The notes beneath the pieces are model-generated. The model saw only the letters and a list, made by a program, of their open reading frames with translations. It searched no databases and was not told the origin of the DNA. This document shows positions 1 through 7,411 of a stretch of 64,000 nucleotides of DNA, in pieces. The stretch is from assembly GCA_003644265.1 (NCBI GenBank), contig QNBX01000003.1, positions 7,554-71,553 of the forward strand. Direction: 5' to 3'. The stretch is from Planctomycetota bacterium (GTDB taxonomy: Bacteria; Planctomycetota; B15-G4). The first letter of the stretch is position 1, and the number at the start of each line of letters is the position of its first letter. Position numbers and translations under genes: made by a program.

Positions 1-1641
1 CTGAGCGCGGCCACGCCCGATGGACGCGAGCTGGCGGTGGAGAAGACCGCCAAGGACAGCTGGCGCGTGGCCACGGACGGCGCGAGCGCGGTGACGGTGA
101 GCTACCTGCTCTACGCCAACGAGGTCAGCGTGCGCACCAGCCACGTGGACGCCGACCACGCCTACCTGCACCCGGCGGGCAGCTTCCTGCGCCACGGGCC
201 CTCGGCCGACGGCCCGCACCAGGTGCAGATCACGGCCCCCGACGGCTGGCGCGTGTTCAGCAGCCTGGACGGCGAGGGCGGGACGCTCACGGCCGGCGAC
301 TACGACGAGCTGATGGACAGCCCGATCGAGGTGGGCCCACACGACGAGCTGCGCTTCGAGCTGCGCGGCGTGCCGCACACGATCGTGCTGGCCGGGCGCT
401 CCGACGTGGACCACGACAGCATGCGCGACGATGTGGCCGCCATCTGCGAGCAGGTCGCCGACGTCTTCGGGCAGATGCCCTTCGAGCGCTACGTGTTCAT
501 CATGGCGCTGGTGGACTCAGGCGGCGGCGGGTTGGAGCACAAGGACTCCAGCGTCTGCATGTACAACCGCTGGAGCATCAGCTCCAAGAGCGGCTGGCGA
601 CGCTTCCTGGGGCTGGTGGGCCACGAGTACTTCCACGCCTGGAACGTGAAGCGCTTCCGGCCCGTGGCCTTGGGGCCCTTCGACTACGCGGTCGAGAACT
701 ACACGCCCGACCTGTGGGTGGCCGAGGGCATCACCAGCTACTACGACGACCTGTTCGTGCTGCGCGCCGGCTTCGACGAGTCCGTGGGTGCTTACCTCAA
801 GGCGCGCGCGCAGGCCTTCCAGAAGGAGGCCGACCGCCCGGGTGGCGAGCGCATGAGCCTGGAGCGCGCCTCGTTGGACGCCTGGATCAAGCACTACCGC
901 CCAGACGAGAACTCCAGCAACGTGGCCATCAGCTACTACACCAAGGGGGCCTTGGTGGCGCTCACGCTCGACCTGGCCATCCGGCGGCTGACGACGGGTG
1001 AGGCCTCCCTGGCCGACGCCCTGCGGCTGGGCTGGCGGCGCTACACCGAGCAGGGCGTGGGCTTCCCGCCCGGCGCCATGCAGGCGCTGGTCGAGGAGGT
1101 GACCGGCCACGACCTGAACCCCTACTTCGAGGACTACATCCGCGGCACCGCGGACGTCGACCCCAACCCCGACCTGGCCTGGGTCGGGCTCACGCTCGAG
1201 GTCTCGCCCCAGTCGACCGAGCGGACCCTGCCCGAGGACGACGACGGCTTCGCGCTCGAGCCCTGGCTGGGCATCAGCACCCGCCGCAGCGGCGAGCTCA
1301 CGCTGGTGGACCTGGTGCGCGAGGACGGGCCGGCCTTCGCGGCGGGGCTCAACCATGACGACGTGCTGCTGGCCGTGGACGATCTTCGCGTGTCCTCGAG
1401 CACGCTGCAGGAGCGCCTCGACCGACGCGCCGGCAAAGGACCGATCACGCTCACGTTCTTTCGCGGGCAGAGCCTGCGCACGCTGGAGCTGCAGCCTCAG
1501 GCGCGGCGGCTCGAGCGCTGGCGACTGGTGTCGGTGGAGCATCCGAGCGAGCAGCAGCTCGCCGCCTTCAAGCTCTGGACCGGGCACGAGCATCCCGAAG
1601 CCGATGAGGGCGCCGCGGACGAGGCACTCGACGGCGACTGA
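1..1641 (+). CDS. M61-family (glycyl aminopeptidase-like) metallopeptidase with C-terminal PDZ domain, 5' truncated
   Basis: The open frame runs from the first base of the window, so the true start lies upstream; the GTG at 37 is internal because the codons before it continue the family's N-terminal beta domain. The zinc motif HEYFH (H208 and H212 counted from base 1) sits in GHEYFHAWNVKRFRP, the signature of peptidase family M61, and WVAEGITSYYDD downstream supplies the third ligand Glu. A PDZ-like domain covers about 1260-1500 (GEL..LVREDGPAFAAGL). M61 enzymes release N-terminal residues, with preference for Gly/Ala in characterised members. The signal peptide, if any, is outside the window. 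It converges on gpsA, whose stop lies 17 bases beyond its own. Confidence 0.93.
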   Translation: MSAATPDGRELAVEKTAKDSWRVATDGASAVTVSYLLYANEVSVRTSHVDADHAYLHPAGSFLRHGPSADGPHQVQITAPDGWRVFSSLDGEGGTLTAGDYDELMDSPIEVGPHDELRFELRGVPHTIVLAGRSDVDHDSMRDDVAAICEQVADVFGQMPFERYVFIMALVDSGGGGLEHKDSSVCMYNRWSISSKSGWRRFLGLVGHEYFHAWNVKRFRPVALGPFDYAVENYTPDLWVAEGITSYYDDLFVLRAGFDESVGAYLKARAQAFQKEADRPGGERMSLERASLDAWIKHYRPDENSSNVAISYYTKGALVALTLDLAIRRLTTGEASLADALRLGWRRYTEQGVGFPPGAMQALVEEVTGHDLNPYFEDYIRGTADVDPNPDLAWVGLTLEVSPQSTERTLPEDDDGFALEPWLGISTRRSGELTLVDLVREDGPAFAAGLNHDDVLLAVDDLRVSSSTLQERLDRRAGKGPITLTFFRGQSLRTLELQPQARRLERWRLVSVEHPSEQQLAAFKLWTGHEHPEADEGAADEALDGD

Positions 1642-1657
1642 GCGCCCGCCGCCCGCC

Positions 1658-2659
1658 TCAACCCGCGCTGTTGATCTCGTCCTTCTGCTGACGCGTCATG
1701 AGATCGCGCACGGCCGTCAGCGCGTTCTTGCCCTGGTACAGCACGGCGTAGATCTGCTCGCAGATGGGCATGTCGATGGACTCCTCGCGCGCCAGCTCGA
1801 CCACCGCCTTGACGCTCTGCACGCCCTCGGGCACGCCGGGGATGGCCGTCAACACCTCGTCCAGCGAGCGGCCCTTGCCGATCAGCTCGCCGACCATGCG
1901 GTTGCGCCCGTGGGCCGACACGCACGAGACCACCAGATCGCCCATGCCGGAGAGGCCGTGCAGCGTCTCCGCGCGGCCGCCGAGGGCCGTACCGAGCCGT
2001 GACATCTCGGCCTGACCGCGGGTGAGCAGCGCGGCCTTGGTGTTATCGCCGAAGCCCAGGCCGTCCACCATGCCGCCGGCGATGGAGAGCACGTTCTTGA
2101 GCGCCCCGCCAAGCTCGACGCCCAGCAGATCGTCCGAGGTGTAGACCCGGAAGCGCTCGGTGCTGAAGAGGTCCTGCACGCGCAGGGCCAGCCCCGGGTC
2201 CTCGGAGGCGGCCACCACGGTGGTGGGCATGCGCGCCGCCACTTCTTCGGCGTGCGAGGGGCCGCTGAGCACGGCCATGGGCCGCTCGCCCAGCACCTCG
2301 GTGATGATCTGGGTGGCGCGCTTGCGGCTGGGGAACTCGAGGCCCTTGGTGGCGGAGATGAACGGGCGCCCGCGGGTGAAGGCGCCGCGCATGCCCTCCA
2401 GCACCTCGCGCAGGAAGCGGCTGGGGACGGCGCTCACGATCAGGTCGGCGTTGTCGAAGAACTCCACGCCGTCCGAGATGGTGACGCCCTCGGGGATGGG
2501 GTAGCCCGGCAGGTAGCGCCGGTTCTCGCGTGTGAGCGACATCTCCTGCGCCACGTCCGGCGAGTGGGCCCACTGGATGACGCTGGCGCCATGCTCCACC
2601 AGGACCATGGCCAGGGCCGTGCCCCAGGCGCCATCTCCGAGAACTGCGACCTTCTCCAT
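1658..2659 (-). CDS. gpsA: Glycerol-3-phosphate dehydrogenase [NAD(P)+]
   Basis: This 333-aa cytosolic enzyme reduces dihydroxyacetone phosphate to sn-glycerol-3-phosphate, the backbone of phospholipids. The N-terminal Rossmann motif is GDGAWGTALA, followed by SATKGLE, LSGPSHAEEV and the catalytic-lysine stretch GALKNVLSIAGG, all typical of GpsA; length is normal. The ATG shares one base with the stop of plsY (TGATG, 2657-2661), so the two genes are translationally coupled. The pairing makes metabolic sense, because GpsA makes the acceptor that PlsY acylates. Confidence 0.97.
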   Translation of the reverse strand: MEKVAVLGDGAWGTALAMVLVEHGASVIQWAHSPDVAQEMSLTRENRRYLPGYPIPEGVTISDGVEFFDNADLIVSAVPSRFLREVLEGMRGAFTRGRPFISATKGLEFPSRKRATQIITEVLGERPMAVLSGPSHAEEVAARMPTTVVAASEDPGLALRVQDLFSTERFRVYTSDDLLGVELGGALKNVLSIAGGMVDGLGFGDNTKAALLTRGQAEMSRLGTALGGRAETLHGLSGMGDLVVSCVSAHGRNRMVGELIGKGRSLDEVLTAIPGVPEGVQSVKAVVELAREESIDMPICEQIYAVLYQGKNALTAVRDLMTRQQKDEINSAG

Positions 2660-3306
2660 CAGGGCTTCCGATCCGGCTCGAGGTGGGGTGAGTCGTCATC
2701 GTACCGATCCTCGATGCCGGCGCGAACGCGGGCCAGATTGCCGCGGTGGCGCACGGTCACGACCGCCGCCAGCAAGGCCAGCACGGCCACGCCGTCGGCT
2801 GGCGCGCCGCCCGCAGCCGCCACCAACAGACGCAGCGCGGGCACGGCCCAGACCAGGATCAGGCTGGCCACGGACACAAAGCCCAGGGCGCGCTTCATCA
2901 ACAGATGCAGCAGCACGGCCCCAAGCGCCGAGAAGGGCTCCAGCGCCAGGCAGCCTCCCAGCATGGTGGCCACGCCCTTGCCTCCGGCAAAGCGCGCGCT
3001 GATGGGATACACGTGGCCCAGCGTGGCGGCCGCCAGCAGCAGCACCCCGCCCTCGGGATCGATCAGCGCCGCGGGCAGGCCGTCCATGGGCGCGCTCAGC
3101 AGCCACACCGGCAGGGCCCCCTTGGCCAGGTCGAGCAGCAGCACCAGCGCGCCCCAGCGCGGCCCCAGCACGCGGCCCACGTTGGTAGCGCCCGGGTTGC
3201 CGGAACCCAAGGCGCGCACGTCCACGCCCCGGCAGCGGCCCACGATCGAGGCAAACGAGACGCAGCCGGCGGCGTAAGCGATGGAGAGCGCGATCCAGGG
3301 ATTCAC
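2659..3306 (-). CDS. plsY: Acyl-phosphate:glycerol-3-phosphate acyltransferase
   Basis: The 215-aa inner-membrane protein transfers an acyl group from acyl-phosphate to glycerol-3-phosphate, the first step of phosphatidate synthesis in most bacteria. The diagnostic motif GSGNPGATNVGR (about residues 34-45) and the loop ARFAGGKGVAT are intact, and several hydrophobic helices surround them (one begins at residue 1, WIALSIAYAAGCVSF). It is the first gene of a plsY-gpsA pair with overlapping stop and start codons. The ATG at 3306 leaves about 120 bases to the next, divergent gene, enough for two promoters. Confidence 0.96.
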   Translation of the reverse strand: MNPWIALSIAYAAGCVSFASIVGRCRGVDVRALGSGNPGATNVGRVLGPRWGALVLLLDLAKGALPVWLLSAPMDGLPAALIDPEGGVLLLAAATLGHVYPISARFAGGKGVATMLGGCLALEPFSALGAVLLHLLMKRALGFVSVASLILVWAVPALRLLVAAAGGAPADGVAVLALLAAVVTVRHRGNLARVRAGIEDRYDDDSPHLEPDRKP

Positions 3307-3426
3307 GGCGCCATCTTGCCAGGGTGGTAGCCGGCCTGTCAGGTCTCGCTCGTCTTGAGCTATCCTTCGCTCCCCACGCGTTCAGCCTGCCCTTTGAACA
3401 CAGCCCCCCCCGCGAGCCATCGTCCC

Positions 3427-4221
3427 ATGCGCCCCTCGCTCGTCCTGGCCCTGCTGCTCCTCGCCCCTGCGGTGTCTGCGCTGCAGGAGACCTTCGTCGA
3501 CGAGGACTTCGGCTTCTCGATGCTCGTGCCCGAGGGCATGCTCCCGGTCCCGGATGAAGACATCCGCAGCGCCTTGAGCGTGCCCGACGACACGCCCTTC
3601 AACCTCCCCGCGGCCGAGATGCCCGACGGTAAGGCCATGCACGTCGCGTTCTGGTCCGATCCCACGGGCCGCAACCGGCAGATGCGCCTGGTCCTGCTCG
3701 ACGGGCCGCTGCCCTTCACCAAGGCCGAAGAACTGGCCGACGCCACGGTCACGGAGATGTCGCAACAGGGCCGGATCGACATCATCGATCAGACCAACCT
3801 CGAACCGCCGTCCTACAAGGGTGGGCTCATGATCGAGGTACGCATCACGGCCGACGACGGCGCCGAGTTCGGCAACATCGGGGCCTACTTCGTCATGGGT
3901 CCCGAGCGCTACGCGACGCTGTCGTACCGTGCTCCACGCGACAACTGGTCGGTCGAGCGGCCCGACATCATGAACAGCCTGCAGACGGTGGAGTTCACCA
4001 GCCAGCGCAACGCCCAGGGCCCCTCCGACGCGGGCGGCGCGCGCCAGAGCCCGACGGCTGGCCGCCCACAGGGCCCGGGGGCGCCCCCCGGTCAGGGCCG
4101 GCGCCAGGGTCAGCCCGCGTCACCAGCAGCGGAGACGTGGTCGTCGCTGGAGGTGACCGGCAGCCTGGTGCTGGCCGTTCTGCTGGTCATGGGCCTGTTC
4201 ATGGGTGGACGCGACGCTTGA
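3427..4221 (+). CDS. Secreted protein with C-terminal membrane anchor, function unknown
   Basis: I placed the start at ATG 3427, which gives a clean signal peptide (MRPSLVLALLLLAPAVSAL); an in-frame TTG further upstream would put 24 polar residues before it. The mature part, about residues 20-190, is a mixed alpha/beta domain I do not recognise. A Pro/Gly/Gln/Arg-rich linker (about 195-235) leads to a last hydrophobic helix (SLVLAVLLVMGLFMGG) and a short charged end. The layout suggests a periplasmic domain tethered to the membrane. A run of eight C (3404-3411) lies just upstream. The stop overlaps the probable TTG start of the sulfatase-like gene (TTGA, 4218-4221), so both are probably co-translated. 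Confidence 0.8.
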   Translation: MRPSLVLALLLLAPAVSALQETFVDEDFGFSMLVPEGMLPVPDEDIRSALSVPDDTPFNLPAAEMPDGKAMHVAFWSDPTGRNRQMRLVLLDGPLPFTKAEELADATVTEMSQQGRIDIIDQTNLEPPSYKGGLMIEVRITADDGAEFGNIGAYFVMGPERYATLSYRAPRDNWSVERPDIMNSLQTVEFTSQRNAQGPSDAGGARQSPTAGRPQGPGAPPGQGRRQGQPASPAAETWSSLEVTGSLVLAVLLVMGLFMGGRDA

Positions 4222-5753
4222 GGCGCGCCGCTCCGCTGGCCCTGCTGCTGCTCGCGTGCCTGGCCTGCGAAGGCGACCACAACCCGGCTTCGGATTGGGG
4301 CGACAGCCAGGCCCTCTCGTTCCGGGGCGCGCACCTGCTGCTGGTGTCGGTGGACACGCTGCGCGCTGATCGCCTGGGCTGCTACGGCTACGAGCGCGGC
4401 ACGACCCCTGTGCTCGACGCCCTGGCCGCCGAAGCGGTGCTCTTCGAGCAGGCCTACAGCCACTCGCCCAAGACGGCCAGCGCGCACATGAGCCTGTTCA
4501 CCTCGCTGCTGCCCACGGTGCACAAGGTGCGCAACTTCTCGGCGCGGCTGGGGCTGGAGCTCACGGCCCTGCCCCGGAACCGCCTGACCCTGCCCCAGGT
4601 GCTCAATCAGTCGGGCTACGAGAACGCGGCCGTCACCGGCGGCGGCAACCTGCGCTCCGACATGGGCTTTCAGCGCGGCTTCAAGCGGCGCTTCGAGTCC
4701 GTCATGGACGACGTGTCCTGGCATGTCTCGCGCACGCTTGAGCGCTGGGACGAGCTGATCGCCCTCGGCGCCCCCAGCTTCGTGTTCATGCACACGTATC
4801 AGGTGCACGGGCCCTACGTTCCGCCGGCGGAGTACATGGACCGGTTTGCGCCCGAGCCCAAGGGCGTGGTCGCCCCACGCGTCGCCGCGCTCAAGGGCCT
4901 GCCCTTCCGCGCTCAGTGGGGCGCGATGAACAAGCCCCAGGGCGGCATGCCCGCCTTCTGGGAGGGGGTCGAGGACTTCGGCGCCGACGAGGCCAGCTAC
5001 CTGTCCGATCTCTACGATGGCGAGGTGGCCTACACCGACGCCCAGCTGGGCCGGCTGCTGGACGGGCTGCGCGAGCGCGGCATCCTGGACCAGACCATCG
5101 TGGTCGTGCTGAGCGACCACGGTGAGGAGTTCTTCGAGCACGGGCGCTTCGAGCACGACCAGCTCTTCCGGGAGCACCTGCACGTGCCCCTGATCGTGCG
5201 GCTACCTGGCGGGCGCTTCGGCGGCACGCGCGTCAGCGGCCTGGCCGGCCTGATCGATGTCATGCCCACGCTGCTCGAGCTGCTGGACCTGCCGCCCTCC
5301 CCGACCATGACCGGCGAGTCGCTGGTGCCATCCATCCGCTCAGGGCGCAGCGCCAATCGCCCGGTGGTGGCTGAGCGCGTCATGTTCCTGCCGGCGGAAT
5401 ACGGCGCCACGCTGCGCTCGCCGCAGCAGACCGTGACCTTCCTGATCGACGGCCCCGAGGGCCCCGGGCGGCTGACGGCCCATGACCTGAGCCATGACCC
5501 CGGCGAGCTGGACGATGTGAGCGGCAGCGCGGCCTTCGCGCCCCCCGCCGCAGCCGCCCTGCGGCACGAGCTGGAGCGCGCCATCGCGGCGCGGGACGAC
5601 CTCGATCGGATCGACTCGGGCGAGGTCATCCGGCTCAGCGACCCGGCCGCGGTGGCCGAGCTCAAGAGCCTGGGCTACGTCGGCGGCGGCGAGCTGCCCG
5701 AGGGGACTGCGCTGCAGGGCACCCCGCTCGAGCGCTGGCCTCAGGGGCCGTAG
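4218..5753 (+). CDS. Sulfatase-like hydrolase/transferase, probable lipoprotein
   Basis: This is an alkaline-phosphatase-superfamily enzyme. The N-terminal metal site is SVDTLRADRLGCYGY and the second site is LSDHGEEFFEHG. The position of the usual CxPxR formylglycine nucleophile reads SPKTASAHMS, with no Cys, so a Ser/Thr nucleophile and phosphatase or phosphotransferase chemistry are as likely as sulfatase activity. I chose TTG 4218, which overlaps the preceding stop (TTGA), because it starts a lipoprotein signal (MRRAAPLALLLLAC) whose lipobox LLAC marks Cys14. A GTG at 4137 is also open but would bury that signal behind a Gly-rich, unlikely leader. The 3' end overlaps the convergent queD by 13 bases. 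The substrate cannot be read from sequence. Confidence 0.88.
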   Translation: MRRAAPLALLLLACLACEGDHNPASDWGDSQALSFRGAHLLLVSVDTLRADRLGCYGYERGTTPVLDALAAEAVLFEQAYSHSPKTASAHMSLFTSLLPTVHKVRNFSARLGLELTALPRNRLTLPQVLNQSGYENAAVTGGGNLRSDMGFQRGFKRRFESVMDDVSWHVSRTLERWDELIALGAPSFVFMHTYQVHGPYVPPAEYMDRFAPEPKGVVAPRVAALKGLPFRAQWGAMNKPQGGMPAFWEGVEDFGADEASYLSDLYDGEVAYTDAQLGRLLDGLRERGILDQTIVVVLSDHGEEFFEHGRFEHDQLFREHLHVPLIVRLPGGRFGGTRVSGLAGLIDVMPTLLELLDLPPSPTMTGESLVPSIRSGRSANRPVVAERVMFLPAEYGATLRSPQQTVTFLIDGPEGPGRLTAHDLSHDPGELDDVSGSAAFAPPAAAALRHELERAIAARDDLDRIDSGEVIRLSDPAAVAELKSLGYVGGGELPEGTALQGTPLERWPQGP

Positions 5754-6139
5754 TACTCCACGAAGTTGGAGGCCGACTCGAACAGGCGCACGCGCTGTAG
5801 CCGGCCCTCCAACTCGGGCGCCAAGCGCTCCCAGATCACGGCGGCCACGTTCTCGGCCGTGGTGATGGTGCCCGCCAGCCAGGGCACGTCCTGCTCCAGG
5901 TTGCGGTGATCCAGTTCGTCGAAGACGCGCGCCCGCATGAGCCCCGCCAGCACGTTCAGGTCCATGACCATGCCCGTGGTCGGGTCGATGGGTCCCCGGA
6001 CCGTGACATCCAGCACGTAGTTGTGGCCGTGGAGCCGGTTGCAGGGACCATAGAGCCGGGCGTTCTCTTCGTCGGAGAGCGACTCGGCGTGCAGCCGGTG
6101 GGCCGCGGAGAACTCCAATCGATGGGTCAACTCGAACAT
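5741..6139 (-). CDS. queD: 6-pyruvoyl-tetrahydropterin synthase / 6-carboxytetrahydropterin synthase (QueD) family
   Basis: The 132-aa protein carries the family zinc ligands H14 (FSAAHRLH) and H37/H39 with catalytic C33 in CNRLHGHNY, and ends with the conserved ESASNFVEY. QueD converts dihydroneopterin triphosphate to 6-carboxytetrahydropterin for queuosine and other 7-deazaguanines. No other queuosine gene is present here, so a true PTPS role cannot be ruled out. ATG 6139 was chosen because it follows a strong Shine-Dalgarno (GGAGGA) and starts the family's normal N-terminus MFEL; an upstream frame extension of 35 residues has no homologous character. Its 3' end overlaps the sulfatase-like gene on the other strand. 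Confidence 0.92.
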   Translation of the reverse strand: MFELTHRLEFSAAHRLHAESLSDEENARLYGPCNRLHGHNYVLDVTVRGPIDPTTGMVMDLNVLAGLMRARVFDELDHRNLEQDVPWLAGTITTAENVAAVIWERLAPELEGRLQRVRLFESASNFVEYYGP

Positions 6140-6532
6140 CCGATCCTCCTCGGTGCAAAGCGCGGGCGCCGCTTGAGGCCAGCCGACGCGCGTCTCAAGA
6201 CGGGGCGAGTCCCTTGGTGTCGCAGGGTGGCGCCGGGCGTGCAAGCCTGGCGCGCCGGCGGGGCCGGCGCATCAGCGCGTGTCGGAATTGAGCTGGCAGA
6301 ACGCCCGCTCCGCACATATGCAATTACGCCGTCCTATTCGTCGGTCCGAAGCCGCAACGGAGACCCGCATCGGATGCAAGCGACGGCGCAGCCGCTCCCA
6401 AAAAGTTCCCAGACTTCGGAAACCAAGCACGACTGGCAGGCTACCAAAGGGGTGGTATGCTCGCAGTCTTCGTCCCCAGGGCGAAGATTGTAAAGAGCGC
6501 GCAGCCCGCGCGCCTGCCAAATAGAGAAGGAC
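6140..6532. other. 393-base non-coding region between queD and a small gene
   Basis: No convincing gene is seen here. The stretch from about 6290 to 6490 is visibly less G+C-rich than its surroundings, as expected for a promoter region serving queD leftward and the small gene rightward. It contains the promoter-like pair listed separately and a 6-bp hairpin (TCTTCG 6467-6472 pairing with CGAAGA 6482-6487) that would lie at the very 5' end of the rightward transcript. Confidence 0.6.
6433..6461 (+). promoter_or_regulatory. Candidate sigma70-type promoter for the 69-aa gene and Fe-S carrier
   Basis: CTGGCA (6433-6438) and TATGCT (6456-6461) are separated by 17 bases, and a TG precedes the -10 (extended -10). 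Each hexamer matches consensus at four of six positions. Predicted transcription would start near 6468, leaving a leader of about 65 bases. This is pattern matching only. Confidence 0.3.
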
Positions 6533-6742
6533 ATGAGATCCATGACGACCCTCGAACTCTGCGCCAAGCTCGACAGCATCGACGCTGGAGACGTGGCCAC
6601 GCTGTTCTTCAAGGACGGTGAGATCATCCGCGGCGGGATGCTCTACAACTCCACCCAGCAGCGCGGCGTGATCATCAACCCCGATAGCGAGACCCAGAGG
6701 CGCTTCGAGGCCAATGAGGTCTCCAAAGTCTGGCGTCAATGA
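6533..6742 (+). CDS. Small conserved-looking protein, possible Sm-like/SH3-type small beta-barrel
   Basis: The 69-aa product starts at ATG 6533 behind a good Shine-Dalgarno (GAGAAGG); a second ATG three codons on is also possible. I do not recognise a named family. The pattern DVATLFFKDGEIIRGGMLYNS, then RGVIINPDS and RRFEANEVSKVWR, alternates short beta strands with tight turns in the way Sm-like (Hfq/LSm) barrels do, with a charged turn after the first strand. That fold assignment is inference from pattern, not homology. No signal peptide, so probably cytosolic. The Fe-S carrier gene begins 63 bases downstream on the same strand and may share the transcript. Confidence 0.75.
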   Translation: MRSMTTLELCAKLDSIDAGDVATLFFKDGEIIRGGMLYNSTQQRGVIINPDSETQRRFEANEVSKVWRQ

Positions 6743-6805
6743 GCCCCAGGGCCCCCAGCGGGCCCCTGCTCGCCGCGTCGACTCCCCCAGCGTGAGCCGC
6801 CAACG

Positions 6806-7129
6806 ATGTTCAGCCTGACTCCCTCAGCCGTGACCGAGGTCAAGCGCATCCTGTCCGAACAGGGCGTGGACGACATGTCCCTGCGCTTGGGCGTGTCCGG
6901 AGGCGGATGCAGCGGTTTCTCGTACGTGATGACGTTCGAGAAGGACGTCTCCGAGGACGACCAGACCGTCGGGTACGACGGGCTCCAGGTCGTCATGGCA
7001 CCCTCAGCGGTGCCCTACGTCGGCAACATCGTCCTGGATTTCCGGGACGAGGTGTCCAAGCGCGGGTTTGAGTTCCACAACCCGGACGCCACCGACAACT
7101 GCGGCTGCGGCAACTCGTTCTCGGTCTGA
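6806..7129 (+). CDS. erpA: A-type iron-sulfur cluster carrier (IscA/ErpA/HesB family)
   Basis: This 107-aa cytosolic protein delivers Fe-S clusters to apo-enzymes. The three cluster-binding cysteines are present at the family positions: C35 in GGGCSGFSY and C99/C101 in the C-terminal NCGCGNSF. Length and start (MFSLT) are normal. Radical SAM and lipoate enzymes elsewhere in the window would be typical clients. ErpA versus IscA cannot be separated safely by eye; the ErpA name is a best guess. It may be co-transcribed with the small gene upstream. A GC-rich hairpin lies 16 bases past its stop. Confidence 0.93.
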   Translation: MFSLTPSAVTEVKRILSEQGVDDMSLRLGVSGGGCSGFSYVMTFEKDVSEDDQTVGYDGLQVVMAPSAVPYVGNIVLDFRDEVSKRGFEFHNPDATDNCGCGNSFSV

Positions 7130-7145
7130 ACCGGTCGCTGCGCCG

Positions 7146-7163
7146 CGGCGGCTGAGGCCGCCG
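7146..7163 (+). terminator. GC-rich hairpin downstream of the Fe-S carrier gene
   Basis: CGGCGGC (7146-7152), loop TGAG, GCCGCCG (7157-7163): a perfect 7-bp stem. There is no T-run after it, so it may only stabilise the 3' end or pause polymerase. It sits between two convergent genes. Confidence 0.4.
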
Positions 7164-7411
7164 ACCCACCTCGCCCCGGGTCAGGGTCCGTCGCAGCTCC
7201 GCTCCGCCATGGCGTCCGCTCCGGACCCTGCCTGGCGCGCAGCGGGCAGCTGCCTGGCCGGCCAAACAGCCGTCCGCGGCGGATAGCGACCGATTCCCGC
7301 CGGAGGCGCGTTGCCGATCTGCAACGAAGCGCTGAATCGCCTGCAGATCGTCGCACGGCTCCCCATAGAATCGACGCACCACCGGCAGCGGTGCACTCCT
7401 GCCAGACGCTG

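Noticed and set aside
6279..6524. Possible 81-aa basic protein upstream of the 69-aa gene
   Set aside because: Arg/Ser-rich composition without domain pattern; the region looks like promoter DNA with lower G+C.
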